Both the position numbers and the translations under genes were made by a program. From SIG78 sp036677805 (GTDB lineage: Bacteria; Verrucomicrobiota; Lentisphaeria; Victivallales; Victivallaceae), in the NCBI GenBank assembly GCA_036677805.1, contig JAVBVS010000005.1:29440-93439 (forward strand): DNA of 64,000 nucleotides. The letters are read 5' to 3'. Each line of letters begins with the position of its first letter. The stretch's first letter is position 1. Below, piece after piece: positions 9,293 to 17,909 of the stretch. The notes under the pieces are model-generated. The model did no database searches and was not told the origin of the DNA. It worked only from the letters and a program-made list of their open reading frames with translations.

Positions 9293-11782
9293 GTGGCTTC
9301 CAGTTCCAATCATCCTGCCGATCCAGCCGAAGGCGCATTCCGGGTACGGCATCTTTTTTATCTGCTCGGCGCAGTGCTGTTCGCCCTGGCGATCGTCTCG
9401 CACCAGGCGCAGGACTACGCCGTCCGTGCCGGCGGCATCGACGGCGACTTCCTGAACTGGATCGGCAAGCTCGGCGCCATCGTCTCGGGCTGGCTGTTCT
9501 ACTACATCGGCTTGAGTTCCTATGTGCTGGCGATCATCGTGACGCTGGCCGCGCTGCGCCCATTCCTGCCGCTGCCGCTGGCGCGGCGGTGGTTCTGGCC
9601 GGGGGTGCTTTTCACCCTCTTCGGCTCGACCATGCTGCTGGCGCTCGACCCGCGCGCGTTCGCCGACATCTGCGCCCGGCTCGGGCTGGGGCATACCGGC
9701 GTCCCCGACCTCGCGCTTTCCGGCGGAGTGCTGGGGCAGGCGCTGGCGGCTCCGGCGTATGAAACGCTGCCGCCCGGAGCACTCCGCATGCTGATCGGCA
9801 CCGTCGGCAGTTCGATTGTCGGCTCCATTTTCCTGCTGGCCGGATTGATCATGCTTTACCGCTCCGAATGGCACGGCGTAATCGGCGGCATGCTCGAAAC
9901 CCTGAAACACGCCGACGCCGGCGAAGAACCGCCCGACCCCGCCGCCAGGCCATCGCTGGTCGAACGCGCCGGAGCGCTCCTTGCCCGACTGGAAGCCCGC
10001 CGCCAGGCGGCGCCCGAGGCGGCTCCGGAACCCGCTCCCGTCGCACCGCCCCAGCCGCCGCCCGCGGCGGTTGCCGCCGCCCCGCCCCCCGAGCCGGTCG
10101 TCCGCGAAACGGTGGAGCCGCCGCCCGCCGTTCACCCCGCAAGCCTGCCGCCCGCCGCATCGGGCGAACTGGCGCGGCCCCGTCTGGTCGAAGCCGGGGA
10201 AAGTGCGCCCCGGGTCCGTTGCGCCGACTATGTGCTGCCGCCGATCACCATGCTCGGCAAAGGGCAGGAAATTTCCGGCGAAAGTCTCGAAGCGATCGCC
10301 CGCAACAAGGAATTGCTCCAGAATACACTCGACAGCTTCAAGATCGACGGACAAGTCAACGGCCATATTTCCGGCCCCCGGGTCACGCGCTACGAAATCC
10401 GCCTCGCGCCCAGCGTCAAAGTCAGCAAGGTCACCGAAATCGAAAACAACATCGCGATGAATCTCAAGGCCCGCAGCCTGCGCATTCTCGCGCCGGTGCC
10501 GGGCCGCGACGTGGTCGGAGTCGAAGTGCCGAACAGCCGCGCCGAAGCGATCCTGATGCGTTCGGTCATGGAGTCGGAGGCCTGGCAAAGCAGCAAGTGC
10601 GAGATTCCGATCGTGCTGGGCAAGGATATTTCCGGACGACCCGTGGTGCTCGACCTGGCCAAAGCGCCGCACCTGCTGATCGCCGGCGCCACCGGCAGCG
10701 GCAAATCGGTCTGCATGAACGCTCTGATCATGAGCCTGCTGATGAAATTCGGTCCCGACGACCTGCGGTTGATCATGGTCGACCCCAAGGTGGTGGAAAT
10801 GGCCGGATACCAGACGCTGCCGCATTTGATCACCCCGGTGATCGACGATTTCAAGAAGGTGCCGATCGCATTGCGCTGGGCCGCCAACGAAATGGACAAA
10901 CGCTACAAGCTGCTGGCCAAGGCGCGGGTGCGCAAACTCAAGGACTACAACAACCGCAGGCTTCCGGAAACCCCGATTCTCGACGACGACGGCCTGCCGT
11001 TGCCGGACCGCATTCCGGTGCTGGTGGTGATCATCGACGAACTGGCGGATCTGATGATGACCGAGGCCAAGAGCGACATCGAAACGTCGATTTCGCGCAT
11101 CGCGGCCAAGGGACGCGCCGCGGGGGTTCATGTGGTGGTAGCCACCCAGCGGCCGTCGCGCGACGTGATCACCGGCACGATCAAGGGCAATCTGCCGACG
11201 CGAATTGCGTTCCGGGTGGTGTCGGTGGTCGACAGCCGGGTGATTCTCGACCAGAAGGGCGCCGATGCGCTGCTCGGCATGGGAGACATGCTGCTGTTGT
11301 CGCCGAACAGCGGAGCGGAACTCGAACGCATTCAGGGCGCGCTGGTCTCCGACGAGGACATTGAAAAAGTGGTCGACTTCGTTTCCGCCCAGGCGCCGCA
11401 GCAGTTTGACAATCAGGTGGTGGCGGGAGAAGAAACCGACGAGGACGAGGCGGCGCACGGCAAAAACGGTCGCCGGAGCCCCGGCGGCGACGATTGGGAC
11501 GAAACCGACGCCGATGCCTTTATCGACGGCGGGTTCGAGCTCAATCCGGCGGTCCAGAAATATCTCCAGCCGGGCGACGACGAGCTGGTTCGCAAGACGT
11601 TGGAAATCATTCTGCTGGAAAAGAAGGCCAGCACCAGCTATCTCCAGCGCCGGCTGAAAATCGGTTACAACCGGGCGGCCGAATTGATCGATCTGATGGA
11701 AGAACGCGGGATCGTCGGACCGCCGTCGGGCAGCGGCTCCAAGCGTGATATTCTGGTTTTCGACGATATCATCAACGAATAA
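9293..11782 (+). CDS. ftsK: DNA translocase FtsK
   Basis: 829 residues. Four hydrophobic segments in the first 200 residues anchor the protein at the septum. A Pro/Ala-rich linker (about 220-300) precedes the RecA-like motor, with Walker A G-A-T-G-S-G-K-S at 465-472, Walker B 'VLVVIIDELADLM' and 'GRAAGVHVVVATQRPSRDVITG'. The C-terminal gamma winged helix ('STSYLQRRLKIGYNRAAEL') should read the chromosome polarity sequences (KOPS) and activate XerCD at dif. An acidic insert ('ETDEDEAAHGKNGRR') lies just before gamma. The start is GTG 9293; no other start fits the first membrane segment as well. Its own promoter is just upstream. Confidence 0.96.
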   Translation: MASSSNHPADPAEGAFRVRHLFYLLGAVLFALAIVSHQAQDYAVRAGGIDGDFLNWIGKLGAIVSGWLFYYIGLSSYVLAIIVTLAALRPFLPLPLARRWFWPGVLFTLFGSTMLLALDPRAFADICARLGLGHTGVPDLALSGGVLGQALAAPAYETLPPGALRMLIGTVGSSIVGSIFLLAGLIMLYRSEWHGVIGGMLETLKHADAGEEPPDPAARPSLVERAGALLARLEARRQAAPEAAPEPAPVAPPQPPPAAVAAAPPPEPVVRETVEPPPAVHPASLPPAASGELARPRLVEAGESAPRVRCADYVLPPITMLGKGQEISGESLEAIARNKELLQNTLDSFKIDGQVNGHISGPRVTRYEIRLAPSVKVSKVTEIENNIAMNLKARSLRILAPVPGRDVVGVEVPNSRAEAILMRSVMESEAWQSSKCEIPIVLGKDISGRPVVLDLAKAPHLLIAGATGSGKSVCMNALIMSLLMKFGPDDLRLIMVDPKVVEMAGYQTLPHLITPVIDDFKKVPIALRWAANEMDKRYKLLAKARVRKLKDYNNRRLPETPILDDDGLPLPDRIPVLVVIIDELADLMMTEAKSDIETSISRIAAKGRAAGVHVVVATQRPSRDVITGTIKGNLPTRIAFRVVSVVDSRVILDQKGADALLGMGDMLLLSPNSGAELERIQGALVSDEDIEKVVDFVSAQAPQQFDNQVVAGEETDEDEAAHGKNGRRSPGGDDWDETDADAFIDGGFELNPAVQKYLQPGDDELVRKTLEIILLEKKASTSYLQRRLKIGYNRAAELIDLMEERGIVGPPSGSGSKRDILVFDDIINE

Positions 11783-11814
11783 TGCGGGCGGTGTTTTGGT
11801 AAGAGGTGGCAAAC

Positions 11815-12705
11815 ATGGTCGACAACAAAAACGAAGAACTGGAATTGAAATTCAATTCGGATGCCGAATCGGATGAATTGGCTCTGGCCCGGGAAGAGCT
11901 GGCGGCCGAACTGGCGGCGGCGGATGATGAAGATAATGCGGCGGATTTGACGGTGATCCACAAAACGGAAGAGTCTCCGGCGGCGGATCCCGCAGCGCCG
12001 GATATGCCGTCGGAATCCGCCGCGCCGAATCATGTCCTGCGGTCCCGGATGCCGGTCAACCGGCCGGCCGGAACGCCGCCGCTGAAAAGCGCGGAGACTC
12101 CGATGGCGGCGACCGCGGCGGTCCGGTCCGCGCCCCGCACCTATGGCGCGCTGCTGCGCGATCTGCGGGAACAGCGCAAGCTCAGCTTTCAGGCGCTTGA
12201 GGAAGCGACCAAAATCGCGCCGCACTATCTGAAAGCGCTCGAGTACGAAGATCTCAAATCGTTGCCGCCGCTGGTTTACGTGATCGCCTACATTCGCACG
12301 CTCTGCCGTTTCTACGGCATCGCCGATACCCAGTCCGCCGAATTCATCCGGGAGCTGAAATCCCAGATGGAATACGCCTGCACCGATGAATTGCTCAGCA
12401 CGGTGGACATCGATCACTCCGGTTCGGAAGCCCACGAGCGGCTGCTGCGGCGGATCATCCTGATCGCGGCGGGCGTTTTCACACTTCTGATCGGCGGCAT
12501 CGCGTTGTGGGTCTACCTGGCGACCCGGCCCGCCGCGCCAGCGGCGGCTCCAGCCGTGCCGCCCGCGGTCAGAAGCACGGTTCCCGCAGGAGCGGCACCG
12601 CCGGCTTCCCCGCCTGCCGCCGCCACGGATTTCGATCCGGCCAAGCTTGAAACACTGCTCGAACCGCCCACGCTTGAGCTGACCCGTCTCCCGGTGGCCG
12701 AATAA
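11815..12705 (+). CDS. RodZ-like membrane protein with N-terminal HTH domain
   Basis: 296 residues. An acidic, Ala-rich leader (about 1-105) comes before a Cro/HTH_25-type helix-turn-helix: 'TYGALLRDLREQRKLSFQAL' then 'KIAPHYLKALEYEDLKSLPP' and 'YVIAYIRTLCRFYGI'. A transmembrane helix ('IILIAAGVFTLLIGGIALWV') leads into an Ala/Pro-rich periplasmic tail. This order matches RodZ, which links MreB to the elongation machinery, but the long acidic leader is unusual and the tail is short. ATG 11815 is preferred over GTG 11806 because AAGAGG sits eight bases before it. It follows ftsK by 32 bp. Confidence 0.75.
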   Translation: MVDNKNEELELKFNSDAESDELALAREELAAELAAADDEDNAADLTVIHKTEESPAADPAAPDMPSESAAPNHVLRSRMPVNRPAGTPPLKSAETPMAATAAVRSAPRTYGALLRDLREQRKLSFQALEEATKIAPHYLKALEYEDLKSLPPLVYVIAYIRTLCRFYGIADTQSAEFIRELKSQMEYACTDELLSTVDIDHSGSEAHERLLRRIILIAAGVFTLLIGGIALWVYLATRPAAPAAAPAVPPAVRSTVPAGAAPPASPPAAATDFDPAKLETLLEPPTLELTRLPVAE

Positions 12706-12720
12706 AATCCGGCGGCAAAA

Positions 12721-12750
12721 TTGGTAAAATCGATTTTCCGGCTGTATATT
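12721..12750 (+). promoter_or_regulatory. Candidate promoter for aroQ-accB-accC
   Basis: TTGGTA (12721-12726), an 18-bp spacer and TATATT (12745-12750), 63 bp before aroQ. The -35 is weak but the -10 matches the one before ftsK. Confidence 0.5.
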
Positions 12751-12812
12751 AGAAGCGTGTACTGTGCCGGTCTTGCCGGCATGGCCCCCAAACCCACAAC
12801 CTTGGGCGAAGT

Positions 12813-13262
12813 ATGAAAATTCTGGTAATCAACGGTCCGAATCTCGGACTTTTGGGTGTGCGCGAACCGGAAATCTACGGCCGGACGACTCTGGCCGATA
12901 TCGAAACCCGGTTGCGCGCCATCGCCGCCGAAGCCGGTTGCGAACTGGAATTCCTCCAGAGCAATCACGAAGGCGCGATCGTCGACCGGATCGATGCCAT
13001 CCTGACCGGGCAGCCGGTCGACGGCATGGTCATCAATCCCGCGGCCTACACCCATACGAGCATCGCCATTGCCGATGCGTTGAAAGCTGCCGGAGTTCCC
13101 GCCATCGAAGTGCATATCAGCCACGTCGCCGCCCGGGAGGAATTCCGGCAGCGTTCTTTGACTGCGCCGGCTTGCGCCGGAGTGATTGCGGGCTTCGGTG
13201 CCGACGGGTACGAATACGCGCTGCGCCATCTGCTTCGGCAACTGGCGGACCGGAAGCGGTGA
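12813..13262 (+). CDS. aroQ: Type II 3-dehydroquinate dehydratase
   Basis: 149 residues, the normal size. It converts 3-dehydroquinate to 3-dehydroshikimate, step three of the shikimate pathway. Diagnostic segments are present in order: 'ILVINGPNLGLLGVREPEIYG' with the active-site loop and Tyr, 'FLQSNHEGAIVDRI', 'GMVINPAAYTHTSIAIADAL' and 'AIEVHISHVAAREEFR', which carries the catalytic His region. The next gene, accB, starts 58 bp later; aroQ-accB-accC is a common bacterial arrangement. Confidence 0.96.
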   Translation: MKILVINGPNLGLLGVREPEIYGRTTLADIETRLRAIAAEAGCELEFLQSNHEGAIVDRIDAILTGQPVDGMVINPAAYTHTSIAIADALKAAGVPAIEVHISHVAAREEFRQRSLTAPACAGVIAGFGADGYEYALRHLLRQLADRKR

Positions 13263-13320
13263 ATTTGGCGGATTATCCAAGCGGATTTTTCAGAGCATAA
13301 CCACAGGACTTGAACGAATC

Positions 13321-13770
13321 ATGATGAAAATCGAAGAAATCAAAGCGGTTGCGGAAATCGTGGCGGCCAATGAACTGGCCGAGCTGAAACTCGAAAGCGA
13401 AGGCTTCGTCCTTCAGATCAAACGCGGTCCCAAAACCGTAGTGACGACGACGACTTCGGTCCCGGCGGCAGCCGCAGCCCCGGCCGCGACCGCCGCGCCG
13501 GCTCCGGTGCCGGCGGCGACGCAATCTTCCGAAAAGCGCGTCACCATCGATTCGCCGCTGGTCGGAACGGTTTATCGCGCCAGCTCTCCGGAAGCGCCGC
13601 CGTTCGTCAAGATCGGCGACAAGGTCACGCCGGACACGGTGGTGTGCATCGTCGAAGCAATGAAAGTCATGAATGAAATCAAAGCCGAAAAATCCGGCGT
13701 CATCAAGGACGTCTTGGTGGAAAACGGCAGCGCGGTCGAATTCGGCCAGCCGCTTTTTGTGATCGAATAA
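13321..13770 (+). CDS. accB: Acetyl-CoA carboxylase biotin carboxyl carrier protein
   Basis: 149 residues. The N-terminal 'IEEIKAVAEIVAANELAELKL' segment, an Ala/Pro/Thr-rich swivel linker (about 42-70) and the biotinyl domain are all in place; 'EAMKVMNEIKAEKSG' puts the biotinylated lysine at K115. The protein carries carboxybiotin between AccC and the carboxyltransferase for malonyl-CoA synthesis. ATG 13321 (a second ATG follows at once) gives the canonical N-terminus; the frame is open further upstream but has no family resemblance there. accC follows 21 bp downstream. accA and accD are not in the window. Confidence 0.96.
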   Translation: MMKIEEIKAVAEIVAANELAELKLESEGFVLQIKRGPKTVVTTTTSVPAAAAAPAATAAPAPVPAATQSSEKRVTIDSPLVGTVYRASSPEAPPFVKIGDKVTPDTVVCIVEAMKVMNEIKAEKSGVIKDVLVENGSAVEFGQPLFVIE

Positions 13771-13791
13771 GCCAACTCCCGGGATTTTTCT

Positions 13792-15258
<1,467 letters not shown>

Positions 15259-15304
15259 AAGAAGTCCGGTTTTTGCGAAACGCGATGAAGAAGGAGAATG
15301 AGCG

Positions 15305-15781
15305 ATGAAAAGAGACGAACAACGCACCCCGGATGGCGAAATCGGCAATCCTTCCCGGATCGTGGCGGCGGTGGCCAGCGAAACGGCTTCGGAGCTGGGC
15401 GTCATCAAGATTCACGACAATGTTCTGGCCGCGCTGGTCAGCCGCGCGACGCTGAATGTCGAAGGCGTTTCCCGCCTCGCGGGCAGCGCTCTGGTCGACG
15501 GGCTGGTCGGAATGGTGGGCAGTCATTCGCGGGCCATTGAAATCATCAAAGGGGATGATGACAAGCTGGTGCTTTCGGTCAAGGTGGTGCTGCTGTTCGG
15601 CACGGTGATTCCCGATGTGGCGGTAGCCATCCAGCGGGCGGTGATCGAGCAGGTCGAACACGCCGCCGGCATTACCGTCACCGGCGTTAATGTCATCGTC
15701 CAGCAGCTGGAGGATCCGAAGTCGGAAGTCTCCGGCGACTCGACGGAAGCGACGCTCGCGGCCATGGGGACCTTGGGCTGA
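15305..15781 (+). CDS. Asp23/Gls24 family envelope stress response protein
   Basis: 158 residues with the DUF322 core at about 25-135: 'LGVIKIHDNVLAALVSRATL', 'VEGVSRLAG', then 'VKVVLLFGTVIPDVAVAIQ' and 'VEHAAGITVTGVNVIVQQL'. In Firmicutes, Asp23 lies at the membrane through the anchor AmaP. Here the next gene, 31 bp downstream, encodes a small membrane protein with an AmaP-like plan, so a paired envelope role is a reasonable inference. AGAAGGAGA lies just before the ATG. No stress promoter could be recognised. Confidence 0.85.
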   Translation: MKRDEQRTPDGEIGNPSRIVAAVASETASELGVIKIHDNVLAALVSRATLNVEGVSRLAGSALVDGLVGMVGSHSRAIEIIKGDDDKLVLSVKVVLLFGTVIPDVAVAIQRAVIEQVEHAAGITVTGVNVIVQQLEDPKSEVSGDSTEATLAAMGTLG

Positions 15782-15812
15782 GACGATTACAATCGCATGG
15801 GGAGAATGCAAG

Positions 15813-16334
15813 ATGGAAAAGATTTACGATTGGGTGTCGGGCAATTTCTGGTTGATCCCGGGAGAAAACGACTTCGAACGGGGCTTTTACACGGCGCTGA
15901 TTCTGACCGGACTGATTCTGCTGCTGATTATCGTGTTGTGCCTGATCGTCAAGCTCTGGTTCCGCAAACCCGCGATTCCCGGAGTCACGCTGGAGCGCGA
16001 AGACGGCGATATCTTCATCTCCCGGCATGCGCTTTCCAGCGCGATCTATCATCTTGAGGATGATTTCCCGGGCATCGAAATTCTGAAAGTGGCACTGACG
16101 AACGGACGCAAGGGCGATCTCGAACTTGCCGTCTCGCTGGCTTACGATGAAAAGCAGGGCTCCTTTGAAACCGCGGCCAAGGCATTCAAGGCCAGAATTT
16201 TTCGTGAACTGCACGGCACTTTCGGCATCGACGTCATCAAAACCGTAGCGCTCCATTTGACCCGGCTGCCGGATTCGCGCCGCATCGGCGACAGCAATGA
16301 TCCCATCAACGACACCTTTGTGGCTGGCATCTGA
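15813..16334 (+). CDS. Small membrane protein, AmaP-like Asp23 anchor
   Basis: 173 residues. One or two hydrophobic segments ('FYTALILTGLILLLIIVLCL') follow a short N-terminus; the cytoplasmic part repeats a weak Asp23-like pattern ('GDIFISRHALSSAIYHLEDD' and 'LAVSLAYDEKQGSFETAAKA'). This matches alkaline-shock membrane anchors, though similarity is by layout. GGGGAGA eight bases before ATG 15813 sets the start; the frame is open further upstream inside the Asp23 gene. Its 3' end overlaps maf by 38 bp, implying translational coupling. Confidence 0.65.
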   Translation: MEKIYDWVSGNFWLIPGENDFERGFYTALILTGLILLLIIVLCLIVKLWFRKPAIPGVTLEREDGDIFISRHALSSAIYHLEDDFPGIEILKVALTNGRKGDLELAVSLAYDEKQGSFETAAKAFKARIFRELHGTFGIDVIKTVALHLTRLPDSRRIGDSNDPINDTFVAGI

Positions 16335-16896
16335 ATCGCCCCGGCGCGCGGAACTGTTGCGCCGGATCGGAATCCCCTTCCGGGTGGAAAGTCCTGCCGT
16401 GGCGGAACTGGAGGACGGGTTTCCGGCGCGGGAGTTGCCCTTGCGCAATGCTGTGCTCAAAGCCGACGCCGTGGCCGGCCGGCACCCGGACGACTGGGTG
16501 CTCGGCGCCGATACGGTGATTCTGCTGGATGGCAGGATTTTCGGCAAGCCGCGCGATCCGGGTGAAGCCGCCGCCTTTCTGCGGCTTTTTTCCGGGCGGG
16601 TGCACGAAGTCCTGACCGGGGTGTCGCTGGTGTGCCGCAATCGGCGGCAACGCGAAGACTTTACCGCAAACACCCGGGTATGGTTCCATACGCTGAGCGA
16701 AGCGGTCATCGCCGAATATCTGCGCCGGGTGAAGGTGCTGGACAAAGCCGGCGCCTACGCCATTCAGGAACACGGGGAACTTCTGATCGAGCGCATTGCC
16801 GGAGATTACGACAATGTGATCGGACTGCCGACGGCGGCGGTCGCCGCCGCCCTGCATCGCCTGAAAGCGGCGGCGGCGGATTCGAATCAACAATAA
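16297..16896 (+). CDS. maf: Maf-like nucleoside triphosphate pyrophosphatase
   Basis: 199 residues. Maf proteins hydrolyse non-canonical or pyrimidine NTPs to NMP and pyrophosphate. The family opening 'LWLASESPRRAELLRRIG' is followed by 'VLGADTVILLDGRIFGKPRD' with the catalytic Asp, 'GRVHEVLTGVSLV' and 'KAGAYAIQEHG'. The start at ATG 16297 lies inside the upstream gene and is needed to retain the N-terminal motif. It converges with the receiver-like gene, overlapping it by 10 bp. Confidence 0.93.
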   Translation: MIPSTTPLWLASESPRRAELLRRIGIPFRVESPAVAELEDGFPARELPLRNAVLKADAVAGRHPDDWVLGADTVILLDGRIFGKPRDPGEAAAFLRLFSGRVHEVLTGVSLVCRNRRQREDFTANTRVWFHTLSEAVIAEYLRRVKVLDKAGAYAIQEHGELLIERIAGDYDNVIGLPTAAVAAALHRLKAAAADSNQQ

Positions 16897-17294
16897 GCCG
16901 AATCTTCGGCGGAGATCCAGTGATCGACCAGAGCCCGGAGCGCTTCTCTCGCCCCCGGATAACCCTGATAGTCGTCGGCGCCGCGCCGGATGATGCCGAC
17001 GGCTTCCGCGATCCGCGGCTCCTCGGCCAACACCACGATTTTACCGGCAGAACGGGCTTTGATGCCGGCAAATGTACGCTGCGTTATCCGCAGCGCCACC
17101 ATGGAATCAAGCAGGAGCAGGCCGAACGCAGAAGGAAGATTGTCAACCCGGCTCAAATCCGGCAGCCAGATCAGGCAGCGGCCCCCGTCCATTCCCAGCC
17201 AGTCCACGTAACGCCGTCCGACTTCCAATCCCGGATGCACCAGGATGACATTGACCACGCCGGACACTCTGCTACTTTCAGCAAGTTCAAACAT
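16887..17294 (-). CDS. Stand-alone receiver-like (pseudo-receiver) domain protein
   Basis: 135 residues, only one CheY-like domain. Beta1 'VVNVILVHPGLEV' lacks the acidic pair of true receivers. 'FGLLLLDSMVAL' keeps an Asp at the phospho-acceptor position, and 'AGKIVVLAEEPRIAEAVGII' with 'RGADDYQGYP' is typical of beta4-beta5, but the conserved Lys of the K-P motif is replaced. No output domain and no kinase gene nearby. The start is ATG 17294 with GGGAG about ten bases upstream; a TTG at 17318 has no ribosome site. Function unknown; phosphorylation-independent signalling is a guess. Confidence 0.6.
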   Translation of the reverse strand: MFELAESSRVSGVVNVILVHPGLEVGRRYVDWLGMDGGRCLIWLPDLSRVDNLPSAFGLLLLDSMVALRITQRTFAGIKARSAGKIVVLAEEPRIAEAVGIIRRGADDYQGYPGAREALRALVDHWISAEDSAYC

Positions 17295-17333
17295 GACCAG
17301 AAAACTCCCGCTCTTCAAACATTGAACAGAAGT

Positions 17334-17361
17334 AATATAGCCCGCAAAAAATGAAGTTCAA
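17334..17361 (-). promoter_or_regulatory. Promoter of the receiver-like gene
   Basis: On the minus strand TTGAAC (plus 17356-17361), a 16-bp spacer and TATATT (plus 17334-17339), 40 bp before ATG 17294. Confidence 0.6.
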
Positions 17362-17426
17362 ACTTAACTTCGGGAATTCGTAATCTTTTTTTGAAAAAAG
17401 CGCGAAAGGAAAGGAATTCGGCCGCC

Positions 17427-17765
17427 TCAACGCGCCGGTTGGTCGCTCTGGCCGGAGCGGCGGATCGCGCCCGGCTCACGGTAATACATCACGATTTCCC
17501 CCTCTTTGCAAAGGCGGAAATTGACCCGGGCGACTTTTTCGATCGCGCCGGGAGAGCTTTCCAGCGCCGCGACTTCCCGGGCCAGAGCGTCGCGCTCCGC
17601 CCGTTTCTGGTCGGCCTCGGCCTTGAGCAAGGCATAGAATTCGCGCTGGCGTTCATATTGAATCCGGGCCGGATAAATCAAGAACACGCCGAAGATCAGC
17701 AACAGCAGGAACAACACCACCGCCAGGAACTTGAACATTTGCAGTTTTACCTGATTCGCAGCCAT
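17427..17765 (-). CDS. FtsB/DivIC-family septum formation initiator
   Basis: 112 residues. A short cytoplasmic N-terminus, one transmembrane helix ('FLAVVLFLLLLIFGVFLIYP'), a coiled coil ('RQREFYALLKAEADQKRAER' onward) and a conserved end 'IEKVARVNFRLCKEGEIVMY', the FtsB/DivIC hallmark. It would join FtsL and FtsQ (6203-7021) in the divisome. GAGG five bases before the ATG supports the start. Lies between the receiver-like gene and the large TPR gene, all on the minus strand. Confidence 0.85.
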   Translation of the reverse strand: MAANQVKLQMFKFLAVVLFLLLLIFGVFLIYPARIQYERQREFYALLKAEADQKRAERDALAREVAALESSPGAIEKVARVNFRLCKEGEIVMYYREPGAIRRSGQSDQPAR

Positions 17766-17843
17766 GAAACCTCATTGGGTTTTGCCAAAATATTTTGCCA
17801 AAAACAACCGGCCCGCGCGGCGTCGCAAGCAAGCCTGATACAA

Positions 17844-17872
17844 AAGATATCGCCCATTTTGCGTTCTGTCAA
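17844..17872 (-). promoter_or_regulatory. Promoter of the FtsB-like gene
   Basis: On the minus strand a perfect TTGACA (plus 17867-17872), a 17-bp spacer and TATCTT (plus 17844-17849), in the gap between the TPR gene and the FtsB-like gene. Confidence 0.6.
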
Positions 17873-17909
17873 ATTTTGTCGCGGAAAAAACGCCGTTTTC
17901 CCCACCCCG

